From Glandiceps talaboti (lineage: Eukaryota > Hemichordata > Enteropneusta > Spengelidae): a stretch of DNA of 64,000 nucleotides. The position numbers and the translations under genes are program-made. The number at the start of each line of letters is the position of its first letter. Position 1 is the stretch's first letter. Under the pieces are notes generated by a model. The model was given only the letters and a program-made list of their open reading frames with translations. It searched no databases and had not been told where the DNA came from. The stretch is taken from assembly GCF_964340395.1 (NCBI RefSeq), contig NC_135568.1, positions 10,562,276 to 10,626,275 of the forward strand, written 5' to 3'. Shown here one piece after another: positions 21,967 to 36,192 of the stretch.

Positions 21967-23324
21967 CGAGAATCACATGATTTATGCTACCTGGTAAGTT
22001 TTAAAAAGTGATAGTGTGTTAACATCATGCATACCACACCACATATCATACATATTGATATAGCCTATGTGTTTCAGTTCATTTGGTATCTAAACAATCA
22101 AACACGACAGTTTACTTTATCCGTTATTGCCAGTCAACGATACACAGTTGTAAGGTCATCTGTGTATTTTTATTCAGTGAAGCAGAAGAATGCAAATAAA
22201 ACAATCAGCTGATAGTTAAATTAGTTATTTATAGTATACGTATTGTGCTATCTAGTATTGTATTATCAGTGTATTGTATTATTGTCTTTTCTAGTGTGAT
22301 ATTGTTACAGATCATTGTATAATTGTATTTTCTAGTGCATGCACACACACACATACATACATACATACATATATACATACATGCATGCATACATAGTACA
22401 TACACACACACACACACACATACACACTTACACACACATCTAACTTTCATTAGTTAGTATTTTCCTGTAAATGTCACGAGTATAATTTGACTGAAATCAT
22501 AGATGTAAGTCTGGTAAGGTTGTTACAATCAAATAATGTTATACCTCGAAGATACATATTGCAATTAGGCGACTTATTCAGTAGGATTCCATCGCTTCAA
22601 GGATAAGACAGCAGTATACACTCTACACGATGAATTTGTATTTATACCGCGGAAATCAGTTTGTCACGTGATACGTTATAGTCTTGTAGAAAATAGCTGA
22701 CCTAAATTATACTTCTGCCAACTGACCCAAGAACGGAGTGTTGTAACATGTAATATTGGAGATACAGCGTTGTCGTTCAGTGAGAAATGTATGTAGATCA
22801 TTCCTAAAACCGAAAAGCCTCATAATGAGAGTGATAAAAATCTGAAGAAAAAAACATCATTAGGACAATGCTCTGCCCATATCCTCCAAGTGGGCTTCCC
22901 ACACGGAAAAGTGAAATACATATGTCAAATGAAGAAGTGTACTTGTTTCTTATTGATAAGATCATAGAAAGTGTGATCAAGCAAAACCAACACAGCATGG
23001 TATTTTCATGTGATATATATGATTGTTTGTTCATCTATATGAACACTAGAATGAATATCTATTAGACTAAGTCAATGCGCTCTTGAAAGTGTTCAACACA
23101 CCGCGATTTATAAAGAGACCTGGAATGCACATCACCAGTTGAAATTCCCTATTTTTCCTCATCACTGTTTCCTGTCACGTACCTGTAACAGTTGTCATTG
23201 TGGTGGAGATGATTTAATATCAGGAGAACTAGCAATTGATATTTACCCACCCTGTACTGATTGTATAACATTAAAAATAAAATGCTTCGAAGGAAAAGGA
23301 TGTTCTTCAAGGCGAGATTGGAGT
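21967..23324. other. Unannotated stretch with a CA/CATA microsatellite
   Basis: A mixed CACA/CATA microsatellite lies at about 22339-22438. The open frames around 22804-23330 show no recognisable domain. Confidence 0.45.
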
Positions 23325-23415
23325 GATTAAAACAAAGTAATGACAAGTCTGAACGTTTTGACTCATATTTTGAGCACAGCAGAACCAGTGACGTTGACAC
23401 GCGTTGTCGTGATAT
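23325..23415 (-). mobile_element. CTCGTGACC-type fold-back element, copy 2 (half element)
   Basis: GAACGTTTTGACTCATATTT and CAGCAGAACCAGTGAC match the reverse complement of 26600-26690. The hairpin part is absent. Confidence 0.65.
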
Positions 23416-24259
23416 ATATACGCGCGTTTTCATGACGTAGAGCGACCAGAGTAGATATATATTCCATATTTTTCTGTTCATCATATATTTAATCATATTT
23501 AATGGCGATTCATTATTTCAATTTGAGGACACTGACTGGTACATTTGATTCGTATCCTGATCGTGTGGCAAAACCTTTTATCAACAACACCATATGGTTT
23601 GTTTCAAGACTGAACCGTATACAATTGTTAAATCTCAACGTAAAATTCGCATTTTTAGGATAATATCTTATTAACAGTTTCCATGCAGTTCGTTTTGATG
23701 TCAAATTTTTATTTCTGCTTTTAACTATTTTTGTGAGTCTTGTAAGTGTTATGTATATTATGTAAATAAACGTCTTTGGTCACGTTTTTGACTGTGCATG
23801 TGGATACTGATGTTATGTAAAAATAAGTATTCCATTTTTAAAAATAATAGTAGCATTAGATATCATGTTTTGAAGGAGATACGATTTCACATTTTTTGTT
23901 TCTAGATGAAAATACGAAGGCGACATAAGGTGGAATTTTTGTCAGATAAGAAGAGAAACTTAAGTCGTTTACTTACTACTTTGTTGATCTTCATAAAAAA
24001 TGATGGTATTGAAGAACAGTTCGCCTGACACTGAAAGCAAGTGACATAGATTTTAGGAGAATCTGATGTAGTGATTTAACATACAGACAGCCATATGCCA
24101 GTAATTGTATTGATAACATTATAGGGACTGTTATGTACCGCCTATCTTGCAGGAAGTTAAATAGAATTGTCAGAAATTCTTTCAAAACAATTTTAACAAT
24201 TCCCCATCTTGGTTTTTCTTTCTTAAAATACCACTGAGACAAGAGCAATTGTCTCCAGT
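23416..24259. other. Unannotated AT-rich stretch
   Basis: No gene, repeat or motif supported. Confidence 0.45.
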
Positions 24260-24353
24260 TTGTTCTGTTCTTTTATGTTCTGTTCTGTTCTGTTATGTTA
24301 TGTTATGTTATGTTATGTTATGTTATGTTATGTTATGTTATGTTATGTTATGT
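24260..24353. repeat. Pentanucleotide (TGTTC/TGTTA)n
   Basis: A TGTTC block turns into TGTTA repeated about twelve times. Confidence 0.95.
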
Positions 24354-25261
24354 TTGATCGTATGTTGCATTATTAAGCTTCCATAGGAGGCTGGGTGGTC
24401 CACCTACGTAGCGTTCAATTAACTCAGCCTGCTAATTCGATGTTATATGATTGTAATTTTCTGTTTTTAAAATTTCGGTAGTCACCGTAGTGGTACTTTA
24501 TTTCTGTAATGTACATCTAACTTTTATCCTTAGAACTTTTCACTTTCAATCCTGTTCTTACATTCTAGTCTATTCGTGCTAAAATTATCAAAACTATATG
24601 ATACAAACATTAGCTTTGCAACAATCACTTCATTCAAATACTTCATTTTTTACAACAATGACAACGAAGGTGAAGTTTCGTTCTGGTCATTGCAATTATC
24701 TTTCTTGGAATTAGCTATGCGATGGTAAATCTAATTCTAATTCCGAAATGTAATTATTTTGTTTATTGAGGATGAAAAGATAACTTCTAAACCATACTTG
24801 CTTATTGGCAGATCATGAACTTACTTGTAAACTAACACGTTTCCCATTAATTTAAAACATGGATTGGTTTATATCTAGAGGCTTAAGTTGTTCAATGCTG
24901 ACGCCATTTTCTACCATTTCAAAACACTGAATTTCATTCCACTAAATGGGACTGTTATTTGCCAGAATACAAGATTAATATAGCGTAAATTCCCAGGTCG
25001 ATGAGACTATTAAAAAGAGACATTACCCCGAAATATCATATCTTTAACATATCTATGACCGTGGATATGAATCATATGTTCTTTGTGGGTGGTCTTTCCA
25101 ACTATGTTTTGACCACCTGTCTTGTTAACGTGATACTAGACAAATCATGAGATTGTCTAAGCGTCTTATAACCTTGAGATTCTGTTTTAATCTCTGATGT
25201 GTATTTCTGAATGAGGTTTAGTTTCAATTGTTAATAATTCGCCTGAAGACAATATGTTTGC
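24354..25261. other. Unannotated unique stretch
   Basis: No gene, repeat or motif supported. Confidence 0.45.
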
Positions 25262-26520
25262 CTATTATCCTGCCTGTGAGATGAAATGTCGAGTTCTGCT
25301 AATTAGGACAATACGTACGTGCAGTCTCAAGGCTATCAGCAGTTGTATTTGGTTTCCCTATCTCTGAGCCCTGCTAATCTCAGCTTAACGATCAATTATA
25401 GAAATCTGATACATTTTGATCGTCGTGTTGTTGTACTTTTTCATTTTCTAGATTCAACATCTTCCAGAATACACACTGGTTATTGATTTATCCTAACCCA
25501 AAAGTGAAAATAATGTTGACAGTTTACTTGGCGTGTCATAACAATATTAGAGTCCCAATACGGGAGCTCTTGTCTACTGATCGGGATGTCATTCACACTC
25601 CTTATGTCAAACAGATTACAATCAAATGGTAACGCACAAACCCCAATATTAGGACAGAAACAGTCTACTGAATCAGATATTAGTGTACATGATAATGCAC
25701 TTAGGGGCAAGATGAATAGTTCAATGTAGGATAAAAAACTTAATTCTCTTACTTTGGTTTTACCCATGTTAGTTCTCTTACAAAAACGATTTTACTTTTA
25801 ATGAGTCTGTTTAGTAACCCTTAATACAAATATTTATAACGGAAAATGTCAAATTGAGAAATGGGAGAATTTTAGTCATGATTATAAATACATGGCACTA
25901 AAATAAAGTAAAAAACTACTTTTTCTCCACTACATACTTGCTTTTTATTCATAGCATTACATACTACTACACAGATTTGAGTTAGAAGGGGTGGGCGGTC
26001 TGAGGCCTAAGTATAAGAATTTAGGTTTTTTATCCCTCATTGAACTATTGACCTCGCCTCTTACTCAGCACACACTAAATGTTGCTTTGTAGCACACCCA
26101 CATATTCCAAGTTACAAAGGAGACTTGGTAACCGATACAGGAACTGTAGTGTTACAAATGTATTTATATAGAAAGCCTGATGACAGTTTTATCAATTGCT
26201 TCATCTTCTCCCACACGTTTGAATAGATGGGAAAACATACAAGATATGTTTCAACTGGAATACATTTCGAACGCGAACCATAGCATTATCGAGGTTAGAC
26301 AGCCTGAGTCAATAATCACTGTTTAGTCTGGAGAATACGTTATCAGAAAATGAAAAAGTACAACACCTTTACTTTCACGTTCAAATCCTATCAGATTTCG
26401 ATACTAGATCGTTGATCTGAGATTAGCAGGGCTTAAGAGGGAAACCGAATACAAGGTTAGCCTTGCCATGTTTAGCCCTAATGAATAAAGTTCGACAGTG
26501 CATCACCCAAGCAGGATAAC
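25262..26520. mobile_element. Element of about 1.25 kb with long inverted terminal arms
   Basis: The arms (about 25262-25500 and 26310-26520) are reverse complements with moderate divergence. Anchors are TTATCCTGC, CTGCTAATCTCAG, a GATC-rich block, GAAATCTGATA and TGTACTTTTTCATTTTCT. About 800 bp lies between. The only frame in it, 25767-25480 minus (95 codons with an ATG, reading PNIGVCALPFDC), has no domain I recognise. No transposase was seen, so it looks non-autonomous. Confidence 0.7.
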
Positions 26521-26569
26521 AGACATTATATCATGCACGATCCAAGTTGAACAAAAAATATGGAATATA

Positions 26570-26880
26570 TACTCTGGTCATTCTACGCCACGACAACGCG
26601 CGTCTATGTCACGCCAGCGTGTCTATGTCACTGGTTCTGCTGTATTTGAAATATGAGTCAAAACGTTCAAAATTGACATTACCTTTCCCATTTTTCTTTG
26701 ATATTGCCAGCTCTGGTATAATTCTGTTATTCTCCAGTATTTTTCTTCATTCAACCGGGAAATACTCGTGACCTAAGGGTTTGTCAGTACTCGTCTAGCG
26801 ACTCGTAGTGACAAAGACCCCTTAGGTCACTTGTATTTTCCATGGCTGAAAGAAGAAATGTATTGGAGAATAACATCAAT
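26570..26880 (+). mobile_element. CTCGTGACC-type fold-back element, copy 3 (with hairpin)
   Basis: The left part matches copy 1. The centre is a hairpin with arms at about 26757-26790 and 26803-26840 (AATACTCGTGACCTAAGGG and complement) around CTCGTCTAGCGACTCG. The flanking TTATTCTCCAGTATTTTTCT and GTATTGGAGAATAA extend the palindrome. Confidence 0.8.
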
Positions 26881-29291
26881 TAAGTTCCACACACTGTCTT
26901 CAGGTGGGCTTATAATCGAAACAAAACCTCATATGTATCAAAGATTAGTGATTAGCGTTAACAGAACTTGATTTCTTTGACAGAACTGAAAACCCACCGA
27001 TGAAGAGGAGCACAGTCTCTTAGACATATTTGGGTTCGACATGTGTGGTTCACGATATTATTTGTCAAAGATTAGAATACAATCTCTAGGTAACATACAG
27101 GTAAGGTTATATTATGATTTCTCCAATTTCACATACTATCAAGACATTAGGTCAACCGTGGTTGGATTCTGAAACGAAAGTTTAATGGTGGAGAATTTTA
27201 TCTCAGTTAATGTGTACTACTTTATCAAAATACAAATGGTAAAAGTTATAATATGGTTAATTAAGGGACTAATCTACCCACATGATATTTCAAGGTACCA
27301 TCTACTTTTCAAAAAGTCTCATACTGACTATTTCAAGCCTTTGGTGATAAAACTAATATTCATGTATACGTAAGTAATGAGTTCGCTTACAAAATGATAT
27401 AGGAACTGCATGTCAATTTAGGTACGAGTTATCTTTCCTTGCGTAAAATACTACAGTGGAAATGTGGCAAACAGTCTATGTATCCTGCCTAAGAATTCTG
27501 CAAAATGAGGAAAACAGTTGGTATAAAACAGTCATTGTTATCATAGTGAATAATTATAGACAGTGAATGAGAGATTAATGAATAATATGAAGTTTTTAGA
27601 TATCCTAAGTGTAATATGATAATTTAATGCAATCATTAGGTACCGAGATCTTGTTCTTTATATCGAACTCCAACAATTTATCAACATCTTGAACCCCCCC
27701 CCCCCGCCCCCACGTTTCAGCGTGCAATCTTTGTAGCTTGATTAAACAATATTTATTTCCAAAAACTCTTTACAATGCTGTTCTCTAACATTGATTCAGG
27801 AATGAAACATTCTTTTTCGCAATAGTGTACTTTTTACTCTCAGGCTGGTACAAGCTCTGTGTGTGGTAGTTTGAAGTAAGGATTCAGATAACAATAAGTC
27901 AGTTGATTTCGATTTGAATATATGTCCATCCTTCAATTAGTAAATGCCTTTGAGAAGGTATCCTTGTTAAAGAAGAGCTACGGCTAATCAAAATAATTGC
28001 AATTATCTGATCGACATTCAAACTTATTTGTCGGTTTTGTAAAGACAAGAATATGAATATGTTTTGAAGGAATATTATGATGACTCGAATTAGTTACTAT
28101 ACCGCTAGCTACATAAGTTGGGGGGCTTAGACAATGACAAGAAGTGAAGCAGCCTCACGTTTTCGTGCTTTCTGATGTTGATGCGTGATCGCTTAGCAAG
28201 GATTGTAATTACTGATATCCTTGACGCAGTATGCATGGTACCAATTTAGAGGAATCGAGATGTCGAAAAAATGACGAGGTAATAGCCACTGTCCTACTTT
28301 CTTTACTTACGGTTGGATTGAATATCTTCATTAAAATTAAAACTCGATACGGTACAATTATTCATCAAGGATTATCAATAGCTTCTCCAGGCACCAGGGC
28401 AATAACCCTAAATTGTCACGTACTGCTTGAACAAATGGGTACGTAAGGGTACGTTTTAAAACTGACAATGGTTAGATGTTTAGGTATCATAAGCTTATGT
28501 TTTAAAAATTATTTATCTCAAACTTCAGTACTATTTTAACACAGAAGAGTGTATTTTTTTTTATCTTAGTCGAATATCTATTTTCTGTATTGCGTTTTAT
28601 ATTTTGCTGGTAAAAGGTTAAAAGCAACACAACACTTATTTAAGTTCTTTATGAGAAAGTGGGGGGGGAGAGACAATAAATATAAATCTATCTTGAATAA
28701 CCAACTCATACTAGGCGTATGTATGCTCCAGAGAACGCTCAGGTGTTGGAAAATCTGGAGAGGGTTGTTACACTGGATCATGCTAACCAAAAAGCCTGAT
28801 ACTCATCTTAGTTTATTAATACGTGTTTAGGGAATTGCTTTTCAATAGCAAAAATCAAATACATGTGAATTAAATATTTAAACCAAGGAAATAAGGATAT
28901 CTGTATTTGTTACTGTTAATATAACGCCTGGAGAGAATTCATACGTCAATCTTTGTGTACCTTATAAAATCATAAAAGACAAAAATATACTAAAAAATTA
29001 CAGCTGTGTTTATGTCTTTGTATTTTTGCCCCAGTTTTCCCAATTAATCGCGCACACAAGGCAATGTTACAATTTAAGGGTCTGAGCCGTCATTATTGAC
29101 ATTGCATTGGGAGAAGAAGATTAGCTTCATATCCTTTTGTAAATAGGCATGTACGTATCCATTTCAATAGGCAATGCTAACACAAGATTTTCACTAAAAT
29201 CAAGGGCTACTTCCTTAGTAAATTTTGATATATGCTCGTATGAGTAATCTGCTACAGGATTGCGGTGTTGTTCTGTTGTAGATCTAAGGGC
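26881..29291. other. Unannotated AT-rich desert
   Basis: Contains a poly(C) run at about 27690-27712 and a G run near 28660. Short open frames have no motif. No gene supported. Confidence 0.45.
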
Positions 29292-29513
29292 GGTCTTGGG
29301 TAGCTATACAGCCTAGTCCTCGCTTGTCGGTCTTTGGTAGATATACAGCCTAGTCCTCGCTTGTGGGTCTTGAGGATATATACAGCCTAGTCCTTGCTTG
29401 TGGGTCTTGAGGATATATACAGCCTAGTCCTTGCTTGTGGGTCTTGGGTAGATATACAGCCTAGTCCTCGCTTGTCGGTCTTTGGTAGATATACAGGCTA
29501 GTCCTCGCTTGTC
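29292..29513. repeat. 37-bp minisatellite, about six units
   Basis: Unit landmarks are GGTCTTGGGTAG, ATATACAGCCTAGTCCT and GCTTGT. The units alternate between TCGGTCTTTGGTAG and GGGTCTTGAGGAT forms. Confidence 0.92.
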
Positions 29514-29924
29514 GTACGTTTTATGAAAAAGGATGAACTATTACCATAACTGTATCATGTCCCCATGTTGAAAGGTCTGTCTTTCATTTTCTGTATCACA
29601 CACGACCTTATTTGCCCAAGTAACGGCAGTATAGTGTATTGCTGAACAACTTCTTAACAGTTGTTATAGTAACCGACAAAACAAAACAAAGCAGCATCGC
29701 TGATAATTGCAAGGGGAGGGGGTCACAAACATTTGCTTTGACGAAAATGTAGTCATTGTTTTGTTTGGCGACAGTAGAGGTAGTTACTGGGGAAGTACTT
29801 CAAGTATTGGCAATGAAGATTTGGTTTCGGTTAAGTGATTTATAAAATCTTTGTATTTAAGTACACCGTTCGTATGATGGAAATAATCATAAGATACAAT
29901 TGCGACATACATAGTATATTTATA

Positions 29925-31195
29925 TTATACCAGTATATTAATGGCGGAAATCGAGAGATCTGATTGGTCGAGACATCAAACTAGCTTGTGTAAAATTAAG
30001 CAATAAACCACCCCTGGGGATGGTATACCAAGAGGTTTTGACCAGTGAACAAAATATATGCACGAGCGATAGCGAGTGCATATATTGAGTTCACTGGTCA
30101 AAACCGAGTGGTATACCATTCCCAGGGGTGGTTTATCGCTATTATATTATACCAGTATATTGAAAATATCGGAAACAAGATAAGACGCAACATTTTCTGG
30201 TTTCATTTGCGCCCCATCCCTGCAATGACCACAACATTCTAGACGAACAGTGAACATCAAAATATGGACGCGTGCCAACTGTGCATTATCGCTCATTATA
30301 TTATAGCATTACCAATTCCAGTGAATTTTGTGACGTCATCGCTGTACATTATTACTGATAATGTACTCCGTTATTGGGCATCGCGGCCCCGGAACGAGCA
30401 TAACAATACAAGCTTATGTACGTACGTGTGTCGCTATGATTAGTATTCAGCTTCCGGGCCGAACATGGCAGACGATGTTCAGCGCTGTGTATATTATACA
30501 TTGTTTTGCGTTTCTCGGTCTACAAATTCACTGGAATTGGCAAAACTATAAAATAATAACAATAATGTATGCCCTCCCAGCCCATAGCGCTGAACATCGT
30601 CTGCCATGTTCGGCCCGGAAGCTGAATACTAATCATAGCGACACACGTACGTACATAAGCTTGTATTGTTATGCTCGTTCCGGGGCCGCGATGCCCAATA
30701 ACGGAGTACATTATCAGTAATAATGTACAGCGATGACGTCACAAAATTCACTGGAATTGGTAATGCTAATGAATTGCTAATGAATTGGTAATGCTAATGA
30801 ATTGGAAGCTGAATAAAATTAAACAATAAAATTAAACAATAATGTACGCCCGTACATTATTGTTTAATTTTAGACGCGCTAGTTCGATGTCTAGACCAAT
30901 CAGATCTCACGATTTGCGCCATCAATATACTGGTATAATATAATGAGCGATAATGAACAGTTGGCACACGTCCAAATTTTGATGTTCACTGTTCGTCTAC
31001 AAACGTTGTAGTGGGGGGGGGGGGCGTAAATGAAACCAGAAAACGTTAGGTCTTATCTTGTTTCCGATTTTTTTTTCAATATACTGTATAATATAATAGC
31101 AATAAATCACCCCCATGGGGATGGTATACCACTCGGTTTTGACCAGTGAACGAATACTGAGTTGGTATACCATCTCCAGGGAGTGGTTTATTGCT
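29925..31195. mobile_element. Nested palindrome complex of fold-back elements
   Basis: There are two outer hairpins (29998-30138 and 31101-31195) with TGGTATACCA and GGTTTTGACCAGTGAAC arms. Next come intermediate arms of about 170 bp (30135-30304 and 30945-31100, sharing CGGAAACAAGATAAGAC and ACGAACAGTGAACATCAAAA). Innermost is a near-perfect palindrome (30305-30487 and 30585-30767, centre about 30536). The right side carries an extra piece of about 180 bp (30768-30945), related to 29930-30005, with GATCTGATTGGTC. The inner arms look identical or nearly so, hence recent. The same 42-residue open frame is read from both strands because of this. No transposase seen. Confidence 0.85.
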
Positions 31196-33656
31196 GAGCG
31201 TTGTTGAAAACAACAATATGGAGCTACTTAAATAAAATATTCGTACAGTAGAAGAGCTATGAATTTGTATAGAGGTTTAAAGTAAAGAATTGAAATTTAA
31301 GATGAAATACGTCAATACGAAAAATTTAATGAATTTCCTATCATTAAAAAGTCAGATTATTGAAAAATAAAAAAATATACAATATGCTTTTTTTGCAAAT
31401 ATGGTTACCCCTCTACCGGTTTTTACTCCGTACTGGGTGTGGCAAACATCTCGTGTGGTTTATCCTCGCATAGACTATTGCATCGCTAACGGCACCCTAA
31501 TGTGCTGATTGTCTGCGCATACCATGGCATTCGGTTGTATACATCTTTTGTACTTCACTGCGAACATATATATTCCCATTACAGCAATACCCTGTTTTCG
31601 GTTAAGATGTATACTCCGTAGAATTGAATCTGACATTTCTAAGCTTTAAAAACCTCTCATGATTTGCAAACAGGAAACTGGGTTTAAAGTAGTACGAACG
31701 TGTGTAAACGGGCAAGGCATTTGAATATTCGAAGAGGATGGCATCTATTTGAGTATATTATATTTTACATCTGTGTTAAGGGTACCTTGACGTGAGCTCC
31801 CCTAGCAACGTGTAGCTAGTTACAAACAAATATAGGACGACTTACAAATAGGAGCGTGTTTTATACCGTGTCAAAGCATTTCAGGTCGTTGGTGGAACCA
31901 TAACCATCAATGATCTCTCTACACGTGGCTACCATACCATCCATACTCTGCCAGTTGCATCTTTTCATACCCCGTTTGTTGATTTGACTTTTACATTTTG
32001 ATCTTAGAAAAATAAGCCGTGATATCATTTGGGTTTATCTTTGTAGCTGGGATCAAGGACTGAAGGTAAGAGTATCTTTCCATTTCCGATCTATGTAATA
32101 AGGTCGTATTTGCCGTGCTAAGAAGATTGATTAATTACCCTTGGCAGAGATAAGACAACTCGTTATAACGGCAGTAGTTTATAGTTACCACGTCAACTGC
32201 AAATACCGCTCCGTTGCCATTTAAATACAGAAATGCACTCTGCAGTTAATTGAACTTTAACATCTAATATATTTGAGTTTACGTTCCTTCATTCTTTTAA
32301 TTCAGTCTTTAAAGGGAAACTGTCCAACCTCTGTAATACGTCACATTCTGAGGAACTGTAATCCCAGCTTTAGCTAATGACTTATTTTGATACTGTGGTC
32401 CCTGCGATAGTTAGCGTCAGTGTTTTAAATTCACAAGCTTTGCCAGCTATACAGAGATTTCGCTAGTAGTGATACATTGAGTTTTGTTTTATTTCCGAAT
32501 GCCATACATGTGTGTTTTCGGACAGTTACCACTTCGGTGTTAAAATGATAACAAATACAGATAGTAATTATTTCTACTGATTATTTTCTTATGGTGGTTA
32601 CTGAATATAAATTACACCGTACCATTTAGAATGGCAAATATGTTTCACCCATCTCGAGTACAACCTGGCTACTCATATCGTATGCCTTACGGCAACGACA
32701 TTTAGAACAATCGTGTCGCACAGAAATTCCTCGTAGATACGCTCTGCCATAATGACCTTTCGCGAAAATCGATATGCGAAAGTTATACAGTCAACAATTT
32801 GCAATGAAAACATATCGTTTACTGTTTTAACTCTTTGCGTTAATGATAAAATGTGCCAGAATTAATCACTTGGAACATCAGAGCTTATATAATGCGACAA
32901 AATAATAGTAACAAACACGCAGATGGATCTATTAATTATGGACATATTCATGGGGAAAGCAGTTTATGTGGACAGGCTCAAAATAACGACTTTAAATTAA
33001 ATCTATATTAAGGGGAAATGCAGAACTCAGCAGGACTAATTCGTGTATGTTACACAGTCTGTGATCTATATTGATAATCAACCGGATTATGATGGTGATT
33101 TGCTGATAAATGTATGTTGGACTATTTTACAATTTAGTACAGATACACAATTTCAACAAGCAGGTAGATAGATTTAGTAATAACGTCAGTAAAGCTTGAT
33201 ATAGACGCAGACGTTCACCTTATCAGTGTTACATACACTTCATTTTAATATGCGCGGGAAAATTTTAATTCTAAACAATTAGTAAATAAAGGAATTGATA
33301 ATGCAAATTATTACAACCACGTGACTACATGACACACGGACGTGTGTGCGCTCACACACACACACACACACACACAAAATATGTATATTATAAAATATAT
33401 TACAGCATTCATATTGAGACAACAACAATAACAGAAGACATTGGTGAACTTATCAAGGAACAATCTAAAATGAATTCAACAATTGCACATGCAAAGCAAT
33501 TTTGTCAACCAAATATCTCAATCGTGGGACTGCATGTAAATAGGTGCATTGCATCGAATTATACAGTGTAGATGGGAATCCTGCTCGAGATTTATGTTCC
33601 TACAAATGAAGTGGGTCACTAACCTGAGCTTACCGACTCCTACGTATATGTAAATA

Positions 33657-33688
<32 letters not shown>

Positions 33689-36192
33689 CTTATATATACG
33701 TATATAGACATATACTTTCCGCCCTAAAGGGAATTATCGGATTTCTTTTTGTGACCAAAATTCTCATCCTGTGATTTATATTCATAAAGTCTTCACGAAG
33801 TAGGATATGGGGGGGGGGGGTCATAATTCCCTGAATTACATGTCTTGCATCCAAGCTCACATATCGTCACGAAGTTGACATCACGACTGTCTCATCTCTT
33901 TATATACCTTACTGTGATAATTTGGAGTTCACTGACTTCATATAGTTACACTGTAGTCTTGCCATTGAGCTCATTTTCTACTAATGGTTTTGAGAAGTCC
34001 AACCTTCATTAAAACCAGCGAATCTTTTCCCAGATATCATAAAAATCAATAATGGTAAAGTTGAAACATCTTCTCATCAGACAGTAGATTCGTTCCGTGA
34101 CCGACCCTGATTGCAAGATCTAATGTTAGGATCATATTACTAGTAAGTGTATAATGGTAAGCAGTTGATGGATGCATGATACATACAGACCACTTTTTTC
34201 TTATTATACAATATCGCAAACAGCTATGCCCTAAAAGGCATGGGTTTCTAGTTGATCGTAATCAAACGTTGGAGAAAAAAACCCACTCAATTGCAGAGGC
34301 GGAGGAATACAATTGTAGTAAATGCTTCTATTAAAAATAATGCTCTCAGTCAATCAGGAACAATTGCAAACTATCATACTACACTGCAGTTTTGTGTTTG
34401 AGTGGCAACCGTTGGAGGGTTGAAGGAACTGAAAGATAATGTGAGAATTTACAAATCAGAAAAGAAGATATGGGATGAGAGGCAAAAATCCCGTTCTTAA
34501 ACATGTATTTTTCATTGACATTGGTTTTTTTCAGAAACATAACGTTGCTCATGTAGCAGTATCTTATTTATACTAGTAATGTTTTTGAGATTTAAAATGC
34601 AGACATGCGCACCTATGTCCCACCACTCTTTAAATTATTTGCACTGTATTGATGTGAATATGTTGATAATAAAATTAATAACATTTCTGTAAAATGTATC
34701 TGATTCGTTTGTTGTTTTATAAATGGCTACTTAATACGTACTGTCAATAAATTCAATCACTTGTTGACGGTAATGGAAATATAATATTATAATTTCAGGT
34801 TCTATTTAGTACATAAATTTCGTGAATACCTCAATGTGGCCAAGTGTTCTAACTTAATTCTCGAATGGTTATCTTATCACAGGAGAAACATATAGTGGTA
34901 TTTTTTCAAAACATGTTCTTTCGTAAAATGTGCCGTTTGACGTCATAACAAAGGTAATTTTAAATACCATGATATCTGATAGTTTGACCAAACCCATAAC
35001 CTTAGAAAATTATATTAACCGATATGTTGTATGTATCCTATTTTTTAATGAAATTTATAATCGCATACTGAGTTCATTCGTGTATTGAAACATATCAAAA
35101 TGTGTGCATAGTTATCAAATGTGACGATAATTACGAAACATGAAGGAAGGCAGACAATTGGTATTTATGCTCGTTTATATTCATTATTTGTTGAAATTAT
35201 TATGTAATACTGCTTGCTTCTCAGCGACGCGATCAAATAATAATATCCATCAAAATTTGAAAAAGCACAATTGTCCGGTTGCCTGATGACACACGGACGC
35301 ACCGTTTGTAACAAATTGAATTGCGGAAGGCTGTAGTGAAGAATAATCCCTTACAATAATACAGTAAAATATTTGTGTAACACGAGAGGTCAAATCAATT
35401 TACCTACCTATCTTGTAATTAACCCTAGCCTTGGTGTTGGTTTTACCAGAATACACAGCTGGAGATAATCCTAATGAAAGGATTCGAATTCTCCAATGAA
35501 AAATGATAGTGTTGGAAAATATAGGGAATGGGAAAACGGATTCGCTTGAGATCCCTGGAGATTTCAAATCCTTCTGACAGGAGTTACGTGCCATATTTTC
35601 CTGTTGTGAATATTTATACTATCCTATTCAGATCACAGTTGCAGTGAATCGTTATTTTCTTTCCACCATCTTCTTATCTAACTCTGACATTTCCGTTAGT
35701 TCAGATTAATTCTAGCTTTCCAGGAAAATGTATTGTGAGGACATGGTTTACCAGACAATGAAAAGTAAACATAAAACTTTACGAGATCGAGTAAGGATGG
35801 AGACTGACCTTTTGGACAGGATGCTGTTATCAACACACAATTCAGTTTCGCCGTATTTATTTTATCTTTCCAAACGTATTTACGATTTCCATAAAAGGGT
35901 GATTTGCGGCTTCTCTTGTTTAATTTAGCTGTGTAGTTTAGTACTTTTCTATATTTCGGTTTATCGTTTATTTAAAGCTACATTTACGATTAGATTCCAA
36001 CGGTGAACAGCTGTTCTCATTAGTGGTATGTGACAGACTATCCACTTATATAATAATTATAAATTACTCATTAGAAGTTGTCCCACGTTCAGGAATGTCT
36101 CCAGTGACCAATCTAATCTGTTACTGAATTTTTATTCATGCGTTGTAAAATGATCTTACCTGTATGACTGGAATATGTAGTTTTAAGGAATA
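31196..36192. other. Unannotated AT-rich desert
   Basis: Contains (CA)n at 33351-33376, a CATA run at about 33654-33687 and a poly(G) run near 33810. Several open frames of 60-80 codons lack motifs. No gene supported. Confidence 0.45.

Noticed and set aside
22804-23330. Cys-rich frame at 23139-23330 (NSCHCGGDD, CTDCITLKIKCF) as a small secreted protein
   Set aside because: No signal peptide, no regular Cys framework, no flanking exon evidence, and its end meets a fold-back element copy.
29292-29513. CRISPR-like spacing of repeats (also 59600-59919 and 12325-13275)
   Set aside because: The units are contiguous with no unique spacers and the context is eukaryotic; these are minisatellites.
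30361-30720. Frame beginning MYSVIGHRGPGTS on the plus strand and its twin on the minus strand
   Set aside because: The identical 42 residues arise because the DNA is a near-perfect palindrome; no domain or gene context supports translation.
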